The notes under the pieces are model-generated. The model was not told the DNA's origin. It made no database searches and saw nothing but the letters and a program-made list of their open reading frames with translations. DNA of 64,000 nt, from NCBI GenBank assembly GCA_037367405.1, contig JAZKJV010003364.1, forward strand, positions 372,001 to 436,000, given 5' to 3'. Numbering within the stretch: the stretch's first letter is position 1; each line of letters opens with the position of its first letter. The DNA is from Ottelia alismoides. Taxonomy: Eukaryota > Streptophyta > Magnoliopsida > Alismatales > Hydrocharitaceae. This document shows positions 54,031 through 64,000 of this stretch, piece after piece. The translations under genes were made by a program, and so were the position numbers.

Positions 54031-54164
54031 GATATATAATATATTAGAGAGAGCATATTGTGATTTATATTTGTTAATTAATTATTGATGTGAATTGAAT
54101 TCACATTGGATAATTAATTAACAAATATAAATCACAATATGCTCTCTCTAATATATTATATATC
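54031..54164. repeat. 134-bp near-perfect palindrome
   Basis: Arms of 54 bp (54031-54084 and 54111-54164) are exact reverse complements. The 26-bp centre (54085-54110) is itself palindromic for 19 bp (atgtgaatt-g-aattcacat). A third, direct copy of the left arm and centre lies at 54183-54252, with the centre changed to gaattggcatt. Confidence 0.95.
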
Positions 54165-54182
54165 ACATTTATAATATATAAC

Positions 54183-54252
54183 ATATTAGAGAGAGCATAT
54201 TGTGATTTATATTTGTTAATTAATTATTGATGTGAATTGAATTGGCATTGGA
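54183..54252 (+). repeat. Third copy of palindrome arm
   Basis: Direct repeat of 54041-54108 (atattagagagagcatattg...ttgatgtgaattgaatt). It differs in the last bases, so it pairs with the inverted arm at 54111-54164 as well. Confidence 0.9.
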
Positions 54253-54721
54253 TAATTAATTGAAAATATAATTTACATTTTGTTTGGGGATGTGAATGTG
54301 ATTCACATTTTTCCAATGGCATGATTGCAAATTTAACAAGATAATTATGAATTATTTTTATGAAATTATTTACAACAAGTGTTGTTGTAAATCTTGGTGA
54401 TATCACGAGATAATGAGATCTCATGAGAAATTGAGGAGATATACTCTGTCTCCCCTTTCTTGGGGGATGTGGTTAGTCTCCTCATTATCTCAAGACTAGT
54501 CAAATGATTGGAATTTGAAATTAATTATATTGATTTATCAATATAAATTAATTTAAATTAAATCAATTGTTGTTTTGTTTTTTACAACAACATCATGGCC
54601 ATTGAAAGAAATACAAATCAATCCCACCCATTGATTGTGTGATGTCCATCGATTGGGATCCATGGACTCCCAAAACCCTATATAAGAAGAAGCAACCCTT
54701 GCTCTTTAAGTTACATAATTG

Positions 54722-56035
54722 ACAGTCTCTCTCTCTCTCATTCTCTAGATGACATCTATCTATCTCTTGGGTAGCCGTCCTCTCTATACTAGAAAGAAAG
54801 TTGCCATCTCCGCAGCATCGTCATTATGTTGTCGGACTTCTAGTCGAGAGACCTTATTCTTTTCTCTGGCTCAAAATTCATCTCTCGACTCCTACCTGAC
54901 TACTTCAGCTATCCAAAATCCGACTTTAGTGAAAGCCTATACCTTGGTTTAGAGATTCGAACACAACCATGCTTTAAGAGGTATCCTTAATACCTAATTG
55001 TGGTTTAGATGAAACGGTCCAAGAAGTGTTCTTGGATCATGTGGTTCATTGAATTAAAATTTTTTTAAATTCAGCTGCCCGGAGCAACTAGTGCGACTAG
55101 TCGCTCCCGATCGCATGCGATGCGATCCTTACACTTCTGTGATGCGCTTAAGGATTTTCATCACAGTTTCTCTCTCTCTCTCTCTCATTCTCAAGATCCC
55201 ATCTATATATCTCTCCCTTGGGTGGCCGTCCTCTCTATACTAGAGAGAAAGTCGCCATAGCCGCAGCATCGTCATTATGTTGCCGGACGTCTAGTCGAGA
55301 GACCTTATTCTTTCCCTGGCTCGAAATTCACCTCTCGACTCCTACCTGACTACTTCAGCTATCCAAAAATCCGACTTTAGTGAAAGCCTCTCACCTCCCT
55401 CCGGAGACCTGCTGCATGATGGACATCGTTAATGTCGGGGGATTGCGCGCAGGCCAGTTGTTTGACCTCCATGCGTCCTGGGGGAGCCTTTCCAGCTTTT
55501 TATTGATTGTTAGAATTTCTAGTCTTTTTTATCAACTTCACCTCAAATGAAATTCGGGTCTGAGCTATCTATTTGGGGTTCTGGCTTATGTGCGAGGTTT
55601 CTAGCTCAGGGTCTGATATTATATAATAGCGCTCTGTCCTGGGCTCTGTCTCCTTCGATGCGCCTCGCTCGTGAAGAAGACGTTGGATCTCGTGTGACGA
55701 GATCAGGATATTCGCCGCTTGGATCATCAATATGGATGGAGAGGAACACGCGTCTCATCAATACGCTCGCAAGCGTCTCCTCCGTTGGATCGGACATGAG
55801 ACAGGAGGTCTCTTGGTTTAGAGACTCGATCACAACCACGCTTTAAGAGGTAACCTTAATACCTAACAGTGGTTTAGATGAAACGATCCAAGAAGTGTTC
55901 TTGGATCATGTGGTTTCATCGAATTAAAACTTTTTAAATTCCGTTGCCCGGAGCAACTAGTGCGACTAGTCACTCCCGATCGCCAAAGATGCGATCCTCA
56001 CACTTCCGTGATGCGCTTAAGGATTTTCTCATATC
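54722..56035 (+). repeat. Tandem duplication in Copia-4 LTR, second unit enlarged
   Basis: Unit one is about 54722-55165 (tctctctctctc... to aaggattttcatca). Unit two is about 55166-56035, with the same order: ct-repeats, gccgtcctctctatactag, cgtcattatgttg, tagtcgagagacc, ggtttagatgaaac, agcaactagtgcgactagtc, tgatgcgcttaagg. Unit two carries an extra 430 bp at about 55388-55820 between gtgaaagcct and ggtttagaga. Confidence 0.85.
55388..55820. other. 430-bp insert of unknown origin in Copia-4 LTR
   Basis: GC-richer than its surroundings. Open on both strands: minus 55839-55606 (LMRRVFLSIHIDDPSGEYPDL) and plus 55547-55846 (LGSSIWMERNTRLI, faintly like the C-terminal region of L1 ORF2). I do not recognise it with confidence. 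It could be a captured fragment of a gene or LINE. No target duplication is evident. Confidence 0.45.
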
Positions 56036-56042
56036 CTTCAAG

Positions 56043-56054
56043 TGGTATCAGAGC
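56043..56054 (+). other. Copia-4 primer-binding site, disrupted
   Basis: TGGTATCAGAGC, two bases after the LTR. hAT-B2 inserted immediately after it, and the 8-bp target duplication atcagagc is the 3' two-thirds of the primer site, so it recurs at 57069-57076. Confidence 0.9.
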
Positions 56055-57068
56055 CATGGTTTTAAAAAACGCGCCTTGAGGCGCAAAGGCGCTCGAGGCG
56101 AAACAGGGCGTTGAGGAATCGCCCTGAGGCGACCTCCTCAGACCTCCTGGCAGAGGCGTGCGCCTCGGATGCCTGAGGCGGTCGAGGCGAGACGAGGCAT
56201 TGAGGCGGGGCGAGGCGCAAGGTGAGGCGTTAGGGGCTTTTTCAAGTATTTTTTCAAAGAAAAAAATGATCCTATTTGTATTTTCATATGTTTATAAAGG
56301 TTTTATTGTTGAGTATATATTTATGCAAGATGAATGCTTAAATTTGACCTCATTCATATTCACATCCTTAAATTTGACCCCTTTCATATTCATATTTAAC
56401 ATTAACATGTCCAATTATTTCAATAAACTCTTACTATTACACCCTTAAACATATAAGAAAGTGTATACGAATTCAAATACCCATATAAGAAAAAAATTTG
56501 GATGGGGGCGCTGCCCCCTGCAACACCCGCAAGGGGGGGCCAACCTGGACCCCCCCAGCCCCCCCAGGTTTGCTGACCGGGCAGCGAGACCCCCGTACCG
56601 GTAGGGTATGGTGGCACAGGGGGAACATCATACTGTTCTTCATCTGGTTCAGTAGAACATATGATTAGGATTCAAATCGTATGATTCATATCAACAACTT
56701 GGATATCTTTAGTGGCAACTATAACCAATCCCTTTTTGATAAAAAAAATTTAGTGATAGTTATAGCCAATGATTTCCTTTTGATTGGGTAGAAATTTAGT
56801 AGAAAGGCTTATGGCATTAACATATCATCATATAGTTTCCTTTTAATTTCCTTTTTCGTGTTCTTATCTTCATAATATCATCATATAATACATTATTATA
56901 TACTATATGTTTGTCAGAATATATTATTTCACCAATAAATATATTTATTATATATTTTATAATTATTTTTCTATACAAACTGAGGCTCGCCTCGACCGCC
57001 TCGAGGCTACGCCTCGCCTCACTTCCAGGGAAAACGCCTCGTTCCGCCTTTCGTTTTTTCAAACCTTG
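56055..57068. mobile_element. hAT-like non-autonomous element hAT-B2
   Basis: 1014-bp element with termini CATGGTTTTAAAAAACGCG... and, inverted, CAAGGTTTGAAAAAACG.... Perfect 8-bp duplications atcagagc at 56047-56054 and 57069-57076. The left 170 bp is crowded with GAGGCG words (including cgcctcgg and gcgaggcg) and the right 90 bp with cgcctc. The middle contains a CG-rich stretch (56500-56620). Same family as hAT-B1 by termini and subterminal words. No transposase frame. Confidence 0.93.
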
Positions 57069-57076
57069 ATCAGAGC

Positions 57077-57997
57077 TAGGTTGGAGGTTTTGGATGCGAT
57101 CCATAAATCTAGGAAGACTTGGGTTCATTCGGGATTGTGAAAATTTTATCGCATTTCCTTTTCGCAACCCTGTTTTGTGATTAATTTCGACCCATCGGGG
57201 ATGGCGAATCTAACGTAATTAAGGAGTTAGCTACTGTTTTTGAAACGCCTGGAAATGCGTGTTAATCACTTGGGTTACGTTTTTAAATCAAATTAGAAAA
57301 CTATATAAACTTATTTTGCTTAATTTGGATTTAAATTGATTGAGATATGATAATTTTAATAAGTAGGGGTCACTGTTGGAAATTACATTCTTGATCATGA
57401 ACATTGTGATTGTCATTCAATTAAATTAATGGAAATTAATGATTAGATTCCTGAGATAATTATTTATAAATATTTTTTAAATATTTAAAGATGATGATTA
57501 TTTCCTTGAATGATATTGATCATAACCAACTTGATTAGATATGATCTAGATCACTAATTGGTTACATGACTTTCCAACAAACAAAGTTGCTTGAATAGGA
57601 TAGGGAATTTGCTTAGTAAATCTCCTTATAATGTTAATCAAAAATGTTTTAATTGTTATTATATGGTATAACTTCGGTTAAAAAACCGATTATCATTTCA
57701 AGTACACAATGATCAATTTGGCATTATCCTTTCCCGAGGTGGATATGGTGTCTAGTCGGGGAGCGTTGGAGTAGCAGGTTGCACCGTGTGCGGTCTGTCC
57801 CACTCCCGTCAGTAAAGCATGTGGGGATGGGATAATGCAGGAAAGATCACGGTGTATTTTTCTAATTATTAAAATTCGAATAATACGTACTTTGAGATAA
57901 TACCATCCCTTCAAGTAACAATCAAGTTTGTTAATTGAATTGGATTGATAATTGATTTAATGTAATTAAATTGATTATATCCAATTTTTGTATAGTT
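57077..57997 (+). other. Copia-4 interior, decayed (leader/gag region)
   Basis: AT-rich with no recognisable gag domain in any frame, though gag would be expected here. The small frame near 57914-57693 (minus) has no match. Confidence 0.5.
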
Positions 57998-58012
57998 GTT
58001 ATTTTCCTTGGA

Positions 58013-58610
58013 TATCTGGGATCTATTTTGCAACATGATGGGGAAATTGATGGAGATGTTACTAATAGAATAAATGCAGGCTGACTAAAGTGGAGAGGAG
58101 CCTCCGCTGTTCTCTGTGATAAGAAAATTCCTTTAAAAATTAAAGGAAAGTTTTACAAAGCAGCCGTGAGACCTGCTATGCTTTATGGTTCTGAATGTTG
58201 GCCTGTGAACCATAGACATGTGCAGAGAATGGTTGTAGCAGAAATGAAAATGCTAAGATGGATGTGTGGACATACACGTAAAGATCGGATTCGAAATGAT
58301 GCAATCAGAAATAAAGTTGGTGTAGCTCCGATCGAGGATAAGATGCGAGAAAACCGCTTAAGATGGTTTGGTCATTTGCAAAGAAGGTCAACTGATGCAC
58401 CGGTTAGGAGATGCGAGTGTTGGGATGTTGAGCCGGCTAAGAGAGGGCGAGGACGGCCCAAAAAGTGTTGGAAAGAGACTATACGAAGGGATCTTAGTTT
58501 TTTGGATATAAGTCCGAGATTGACCCAAGATAGATCTGAATGGAGGCGAAGAATCCATGTAGCCGACCCTACTTAATTGTGGGAAAAGGCTTTGTTGTTG
58601 TTGTTGTTGT
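58013..58610 (+). mobile_element. RTE-type LINE fragment RTE-2
   Basis: 598-bp RTE 3' fragment inserted in the Copia-4 interior. Flanked by a perfect 15-bp duplication gttattttccttgga (57998-58012 and 58611-58625). It ends in (TTG)n. It matches 8054-8646 of RTE-1 closely. Confidence 0.95.
58085..58576 (+). pseudogene. RTE-2 C-terminal coding fragment
   Basis: Open after one stop at about 58082. It encodes [71 protein letters not shown] and [11 protein letters not shown] with a proper terminator. Only the RTE tail is present, so there is no catalytic RT or endonuclease. The ATG at 58166 is internal to the ancestral frame. Confidence 0.9.
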
Positions 58611-58625
58611 GTTATTTTCCTTGGA

Positions 58626-60440
58626 AGAATTAATTATGTGAATATGATTCATAATTATTAATTAAAATTTGAACGTGATATGGAGGATCACATAAGTGAC
58701 ATCCATGGTCTCCCGTCAAGGCAAAGGATTCTGTCGCCAGAGATTGTATGTCGTAGACGCCTGTCCGAAGAGACAGCTCCCGCATACAAGCCATTTGGAT
58801 CCGGCTCTTTGCTTCTCGAAAGAGTAAGGACGTATGCGTAGTGACCCCAATATGGAGTCCTCATATTATTGGGGCCATATTGGATTGCGCATAGCGAGTT
58901 GTATTCTTGCTGACGGTTATTCAATTAATGACGGGTCAACATCACCTTAGGGGTGATGGGTCCGGGCGTTAAAGACCGAATTGGGAATGCAAGTTGGACT
59001 TGCAAGGCAGAATGTTCCCGCTTATTTTTATCCGAGTTGCGAGTTCTCATATTATTGGGATGTAACAAAGATAAGGAAGGAGATCCCAGATCTTGCTTGA
59101 GATATAATAGTAAGTATATTTCTTACATTGAAGTGATTAAGGGAATGAACCTTCAATGTTGACAAGGCAAGACAACTTTGATATAAAATTCCTAAATCAA
59201 AGTAAAATATGTGTATATATATATGCAAATTTCTTATTTCATATAATCCTCATTAAACCCACTCAATACTATACTCAATAATAACCAGTAAAATATCATG
59301 GATTGGATCCATGATCAAGATGTTGGACTTGCAGTTGGACACATAGTGTATGTTGTTGCAATATGCAAGTTTCCTCATAGTAATGAGGAATGACAATTAA
59401 ATAGACAATAAGACTACAACCCTAGGGTTTGTATGTCTTTATAATCTTGATCTCTCATCGAATGTACTTTGGAAGTGACATGTCGATGATGATCGCAATT
59501 GTCAAATAATCCTTATAAAAATCTAAGAAGATATTTTGGCAAACATATGTGCTCTTGACATTTAATCATGAATGATACGGTTCTTAGCATTTTACAGAAT
59601 GGTGGCTCTATAGGAGATGATGTATTCAAAAATGTTTGAGTACCTACCTGAACCAATGTTTCAAGAGTTAAGATGTATGCAGATATGATGAGCGTCATCA
59701 TCCTACTATCTATACTCTAGTCATTCATGAAGCTTCATAATATTCATATTGTATGAATTGACTGAAACATGTATAAATGTTGAAATACTCTTACATTGAA
59801 ATCTTTTGAATTCAACGTAAGAGATCATTTATCTTAAACAATGGTTGTTTATAGATGAAAGGAGCGCAGTGGAAGCATGGGTTGGACCCAAGCAAGAAGG
59901 AAAGTCAAGGAGTTGATTGTACTTCTTTTGACTTTCATATGACATCCAAAGAGTTGGATGAATGTCAATACTGCAATAAGTCGATGTGTTGATAGTATGA
60001 CTATCTAGACTATCTAGGATCCTTGGAGAAGGACTCGGATAGTACATCGGAATAATCTACATCTACATATAATCATTGAAATTGACTTTCTTATTTGATT
60101 TGATTAAAAGTCTAATAATTATATCTCAATTTTCTAATAACACTTGCAAATTGGATGGATAGACTTCATATTTTCAGTAGGAGAGCCCTTAGTCTTAGAG
60201 AATGTCTCTATGACCCAGATATTAGAATACGCTCATGTTTATTTCTAGATATTGGAAATAAACATGAATTCTGGAATAGACCTATCATAAATAGTTATGA
60301 TGAACATATTTCATAAAGTAATCTAACATCCAGAGGACTCTACTAAGTTAGAAAATTTATGAATGGTTCATTAACATTTCTAATACTGAAAATTTATAAC
60401 CTTAAAAGATCAATAGGAGGATGAAGATCATTTGACAATG
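58626..60440 (+). other. Copia-4 interior, decayed gag/protease region
   Basis: No open frame longer than about 80 codons and no zinc knuckle or protease site is visible. The positions fit gag and protease between RTE-2 and the integrase remnants, but the sequence is too mutated to assign. Confidence 0.45.
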
Positions 60441-61500
60441 ATCTGGCATCAAGCCTAGGACATGTTTGTTGATTAGATCAACATACTAGTAAGAGATGAA
60501 ACTTTAGAATGTCTAAAATTTCAAATCTTACATACTTGAGAATATTGTATTCAAAGTAAAAATGTCCACTTCACCCTTCTCTGAGAATGGTGTTAGATGA
60601 CGAGGTATTAAAGATCTCATACATATTGATGTATGTGGATCATCTATATCATGATAAACTTTGATGATATGTGATATCAATTGATGATTATTTGTGATAT
60701 GAGGTCTCGTCCTTAGTAAACTTTGAAATGTTCAAAGATTTCACAATTTTGGTTTAGAACCAAAGTTTTAAGGAAGATGAAATGAATTTGATCTAACCTA
60801 GGTATCATGTACCTATTAGATGAATTCAAAGGAATACCTTATGGAGAAAGGAATATCATTCCTATCTCACTCCTACGGATACACCTACTCAATAGAGTTG
60901 TAGGGAGATACAATTGATCATGTGCGACATGATTTAATAAATGATGAGTATTAGCATAATTACCTCTTAGTTTCTAGGTATATATGTAGTACAGACTACA
61001 ATATATATCCTTAATATGGTTCCATGCATGTAAGCTGGAATCTAACACCAGAGAGCACTACTTCATTAGGAAAATAAAGGATGGTATTGGATACCTGCTT
61101 TATGACCTTGAGATTCTTAAAAAATCTCATCTCTAAGAAAGTGATTCTTAAAGGATGAGACTCTTGGATGAAAATGAAGTGAAGGAACTCATTTAATCTT
61201 GAGAAGATTAAGAGGCTCCTGAAATTGGAAACTAAAAGGACAATTAAAGATGAAACACCCATACCTCTTCAAATGGTTTGAGGATGTATTCCATGAGTTA
61301 GAGAAATCTGACAATGATCTTACTTCATGTGATGAAGCTTCTAAAGATCATGACATGGAAAGATGGATGTTAGCAATAAAGTCTAAAGTAGACTTCATAT
61401 ACAAGTGTTGTATATGGACCCTCGAGGATCCACTTATATGGGTAAGACACGTTAAGGTATAAATAGATCTTCAAGAGAAAGAGGGAACCTGATGAGAAGG
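60440..61500 (+). pseudogene. Copia-4 integrase remnant
   Basis: Fragments of integrase: LGHVC near 60455, KNVHFTL-like near 60560, and RGIKDLIHIDVCGSS at 60602-60645 (first catalytic Asp region). Later comes a frame 61250-61462 (MKHPYLFKWFEDVFHELEKS...MERWMLAIKSKVDFIYKC) corresponding to the spacer and start of RT (W..A...E...). Stops every few dozen codons. Confidence 0.65.
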
Positions 61501-62740
61501 TAGAGACCTTCAAAGCACGGCTCGTATCCTCAAGATACACACTGAAGAGAAGAGATCGCTTGCGATGAGACTTGCTCTCTAGTGACCATGCTTAAACCCA
61601 TCAGAATATTGCTAACTATAGCTACACAACTTGACTATGACATCTTCAAGATGTGAGTCAAGATTGCATTCCTCTATGAATACCTCTCCGAGTTTATTCA
61701 TATGAAGTAGCCCCATGGCTCCATGGATGAGGAAAGCAAAGTGTACAAGCTGAATAACTCCATCTATGGACTCAAATAAGCTTCTTGTAGTTGGAACATA
61801 AGATTTGATGAAATTATAAATGTTATGATTCAGATAGAATCTTGATGAACCATGTGAAGCTTAGTGGGAGTGTCATTGTGTTCATCGTGCTAAACGTAGA
61901 TGATATCCTAATCATTTGGAATGATATAAGGACGAAATGATTGTTTTATAGACTGGTTATTCCATACCTTGAGATATGATCTTAAGGATACCTCTCAGAT
62001 CTTAGTTCTGAAGTTGTTCAGAAGCAAAGAGAAGAGGATATTGGGACTGTCACATTAAGTGGTACACCCTGGATATATTCCATTTTGGAAAATCCAAGAA
62101 AGGCTTCTTTCCCTTAAGATATGGTACTGATCTATCTGAAGGATAGCACCTCAAAGAGTCGAGGAAGTGAATGCTAAAATCGCCTGCCCTTGTGCATCAG
62201 TTACGAGAAGCCGAGTGTATACTAGATGTGTACAAAAGCCAGATTTCTGCCATGTAGTGGGAGTAGTAAATTGTTATTAATCCTACTATGGAAATAAAAC
62301 ACTTGATTGCAGTAATAACAATATCTTCAAATATGACAAAACTTTAGAGATAGAGATCTCTAAGTCTTATCTTCAAGAAATTAAGACTTTATAGATTGAG
62401 ATCTAAAAGGTCTTAACTGCGGATACCTTAGGAGATAGAGATCTCCAGGAGTAAGGATATTCTGATAAGGATAATTGAAATTACATCTTAGTTATAATAA
62501 TCATTGAGTTGTAGTGTCAAGGACACTATAACTAACAATATTGAGTATTGGTTGAATATGATGCAACAATCGCATTGGATGCGAGCATTGTTACTAGGAG
62601 ATATGCAAGTGACGTAAAAGGACTTGGCGTAGTCTCTCGAGAACAGAGTGACTGATCAGCTTACCTAGCTATTATTCTGAATAGCCTATGATTGTCACAT
62701 GAGTGCAGGTTTAAAAATTAGCCCATTAATGGCTCTTTGG
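61500..62740 (+). pseudogene. Copia-4 reverse transcriptase and RNase H remnant
   Basis: Decayed RT: KVYKLNNSIYGLK near 61740-61775, SGSVIVFIVLNVDDILIIWNDI at 61864-61930 (YVDD changed to NVDD), SGTPWIYSILENPRKASFP at about 62055, and VCHVVGVVNCY-like at 62240-62270. RNase H is not clearly recognisable. It is followed by the purine tract. Confidence 0.7.
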
Positions 62741-62741
62741 G

Positions 62742-62753
62742 CTAGTGGGAGAT
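62742..62753 (+). other. Copia-4 polypurine tract
   Basis: agtgggagat immediately before the 3' LTR start tgttgtac at 62754. Confidence 0.8.
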
Positions 62754-64000
62754 TGTTGTACATGCGAACCAACGGCGAGCCATTATGCAATAAATGTTAT
62801 TGCGACTATCATTCCCTGATCAGAAATGAAGAATGATTCATTTGCATAATAGGTCCCTGAGTACAATTAGGGTTATGTACCATGGTCACCTTAATGATCA
62901 TACAGATGTTGATTCAATTATTGAATCATAGAGGCTGGTGCTAGGATGAATATCTAAAGAGTTAGATTGAGGACTCATCAAGTACTGTCAAATGATTGTT
63001 AAGAGATGATCTCCAGCCTGAGTAGGAGATGGCAATCCTTTCTCATTTGGCCGATATCTAACCGACCTCTTGATGCAGGTCCTCTGCATAGGAATAGAGA
63101 TTCGGAGGTGTTAGATAAGTTAGGTCAAAGAGTTGACTTAACGAGATCAAGATAACCAAAGTCCTATGTCGTATGTTGTCACGATATAGGCACGCATCCT
63201 CTGACCGGAGACAGATGTGTTACTATATGTCTGAGTATGTACATTTGGCAGAACAATAGGTTGATGACCTAACCAAGGTCTATACATCGGCACGCCGGTG
63301 TGCATGCAAGGGCATATGAGTAATGCGATCTCTCAAAGGGATTATACAGGTTCATTACTGAACCGGAAGACATGAGCTCACTCATGCGATATTAGGAAGA
63401 TCAAATTCCGTGCACGGTCGTCTCGCTTTGGAAGCTTGACTGAATTTGTAGGTTTGATATATACTTTTGAAAAATATATGATCAAGACCTAGGTATGATA
63501 TATGCTTTTGGAAAGTATATGACCGATACCAACTCCCAATAGTCAAATGAGAAACTTAATGATAAAACCCTGAAGGAGACAATCCAAAAGACATCTAATA
63601 TTTCGGGTTTATGCTGGGTCTTCCTGTGTGCAGGATGTACATGTATTAGGAATACCTGAGGGTGATGTGATCATAAACGATTGTATAACTATTACGCTTC
63701 CATTCCAAGTGAGTGATGAAACAGGTCTGCATTTTAGTGACTCCTCTCATAGAGAAGTGATCTGATCTTAGTCCAAATGTTGGACCTTGGTCTAAATGTG
63801 ATTCAGATACAATGAAAAGATTAGATCTACGGCTTTGATTTAATCAAATATCTATGGGAGGTCCGCAAGATCTTGATTTGAGATGTGATCTCAATATCCA
63901 AGTCACTATACGTGGAACAATACAATCGCCATGTCCTTATCTCCAAGTATCCGTGAAGAAAGCACATTATCCTTGAAAGAGATCATGGATAATTTCATTG
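62754..64000 (+). repeat. Copia-4 3' LTR (partial)
   Basis: Matches 52513 to about 53761 with substitutions and small indels. It is cut by the window end about 30 bp before the hairpin array would begin. Confidence 0.9.

Larger units (their letters stand above)
52513..56040 (+). repeat. Copia-4 5' LTR
   Basis: Begins tgttgaacgtgg and ends atatccttca. The first 1250 bp match 62754-64000. It contains hairpin modules and a long palindrome (53792-54252), an internal tandem duplication (54722-56035) and a 430-bp insert in the second unit. Non-coding apart from chance frames. Confidence 0.85.
52513..64000 (+). mobile_element. Copia LTR retrotransposon Copia-4 (Angela/Tork-like), 3' end outside window
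   Basis: Plus-strand element with a 3.5-kb 5' LTR (52513-56040), primer site 56043-56054, a decayed interior, purine tract tagtgggagat and a 3' LTR from 62754 that runs off the window. Pol is recognisable only as fragments: integrase HHCC and DLIHIDVCGS (60440-60645), RT with NVDDILIIWN (61888-61925) and RNase H-side wording CHVVGVVN (62250). It is interrupted by hAT-B2 and RTE-2. The visible LTR portions differ at about one base in ten, so it is old. Angela/Tork-like is my judgement from RT wording and the purine tract/LTR edge. Confidence 0.85.

Noticed and set aside
53792..54252. Repeat array considered as CRISPR
   Set aside because: Units are adjacent self-complementary modules without spacers, in a plant retrotransposon LTR.

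Overview
This window is plant nuclear DNA made almost entirely of transposable elements in various states of decay. The LTR elements are Copia and Gypsy types whose primer sites match initiator tRNA-Met (TGGTATCAGAGC). Alongside them are L1-type LINEs, RTE-type LINEs ending in (TTG)n, and non-autonomous hAT-like DNA elements with 8-bp target duplications. I found no host gene, rRNA, tRNA, CRISPR array or bacterial-type operon. The species cannot be named from this; an angiosperm is the natural reading.

Layout. (1) About 430-12130 is a minus-strand L1 LINE (L1-1). It is split at 1996/8648 by a minus-strand Copia element (Copia-1, 1997-6957, LTRs of 145 bp) and by a plus-strand RTE LINE (RTE-1, 6961-8646) that landed at the Copia/target-duplication junction. 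(2) 12486-46362 looks like the remains of one minus-strand LTR element (F). Its 3' LTR remnant is split by hAT-A1 (12510-13548) and its 5' LTR lies at 46051-46362. (3) Between those ends sits Copia-3 (plus, 15004-44398, with a duplicated 5' end). Its gag-protease linker is split by a SIRE-like Copia (minus, 16658-40958). The left LTR of that SIRE element holds L1-2 (plus, 17883-22927), which itself holds hAT-B1. Its interior holds RTE-3 (minus, 23921-38904), which is split by a young Gypsy chromovirus-like element (plus, 24348-38682, LTRs about 4.15 kb). The Gypsy element in turn carries hAT-A2 in pol and hAT-D in its right LTR. (4) RTE-4 (44433-44896) follows, then Copia-2 (plus, 46413-52369), which has hAT-C in its integrase. 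(5) Copia-4 (plus, 52513 to beyond the window end) has a 3.5-kb LTR with hairpin modules and a 134-bp palindrome. Its primer site is hit by hAT-B2, its interior carries RTE-2, and its pol is heavily decayed.

None of the coding regions is fully intact. The Gypsy element comes closest, with one stop in gag, one frameshift in integrase and one hAT insertion. Elements can be ordered by nesting: the hAT copies are youngest and the L1-1 and F remnants oldest. Several insertion sites are supported twice, by target duplications and by the host reading frame becoming continuous when the insert is ignored. LTR identities are estimates by eye. No alignment or database search was run.
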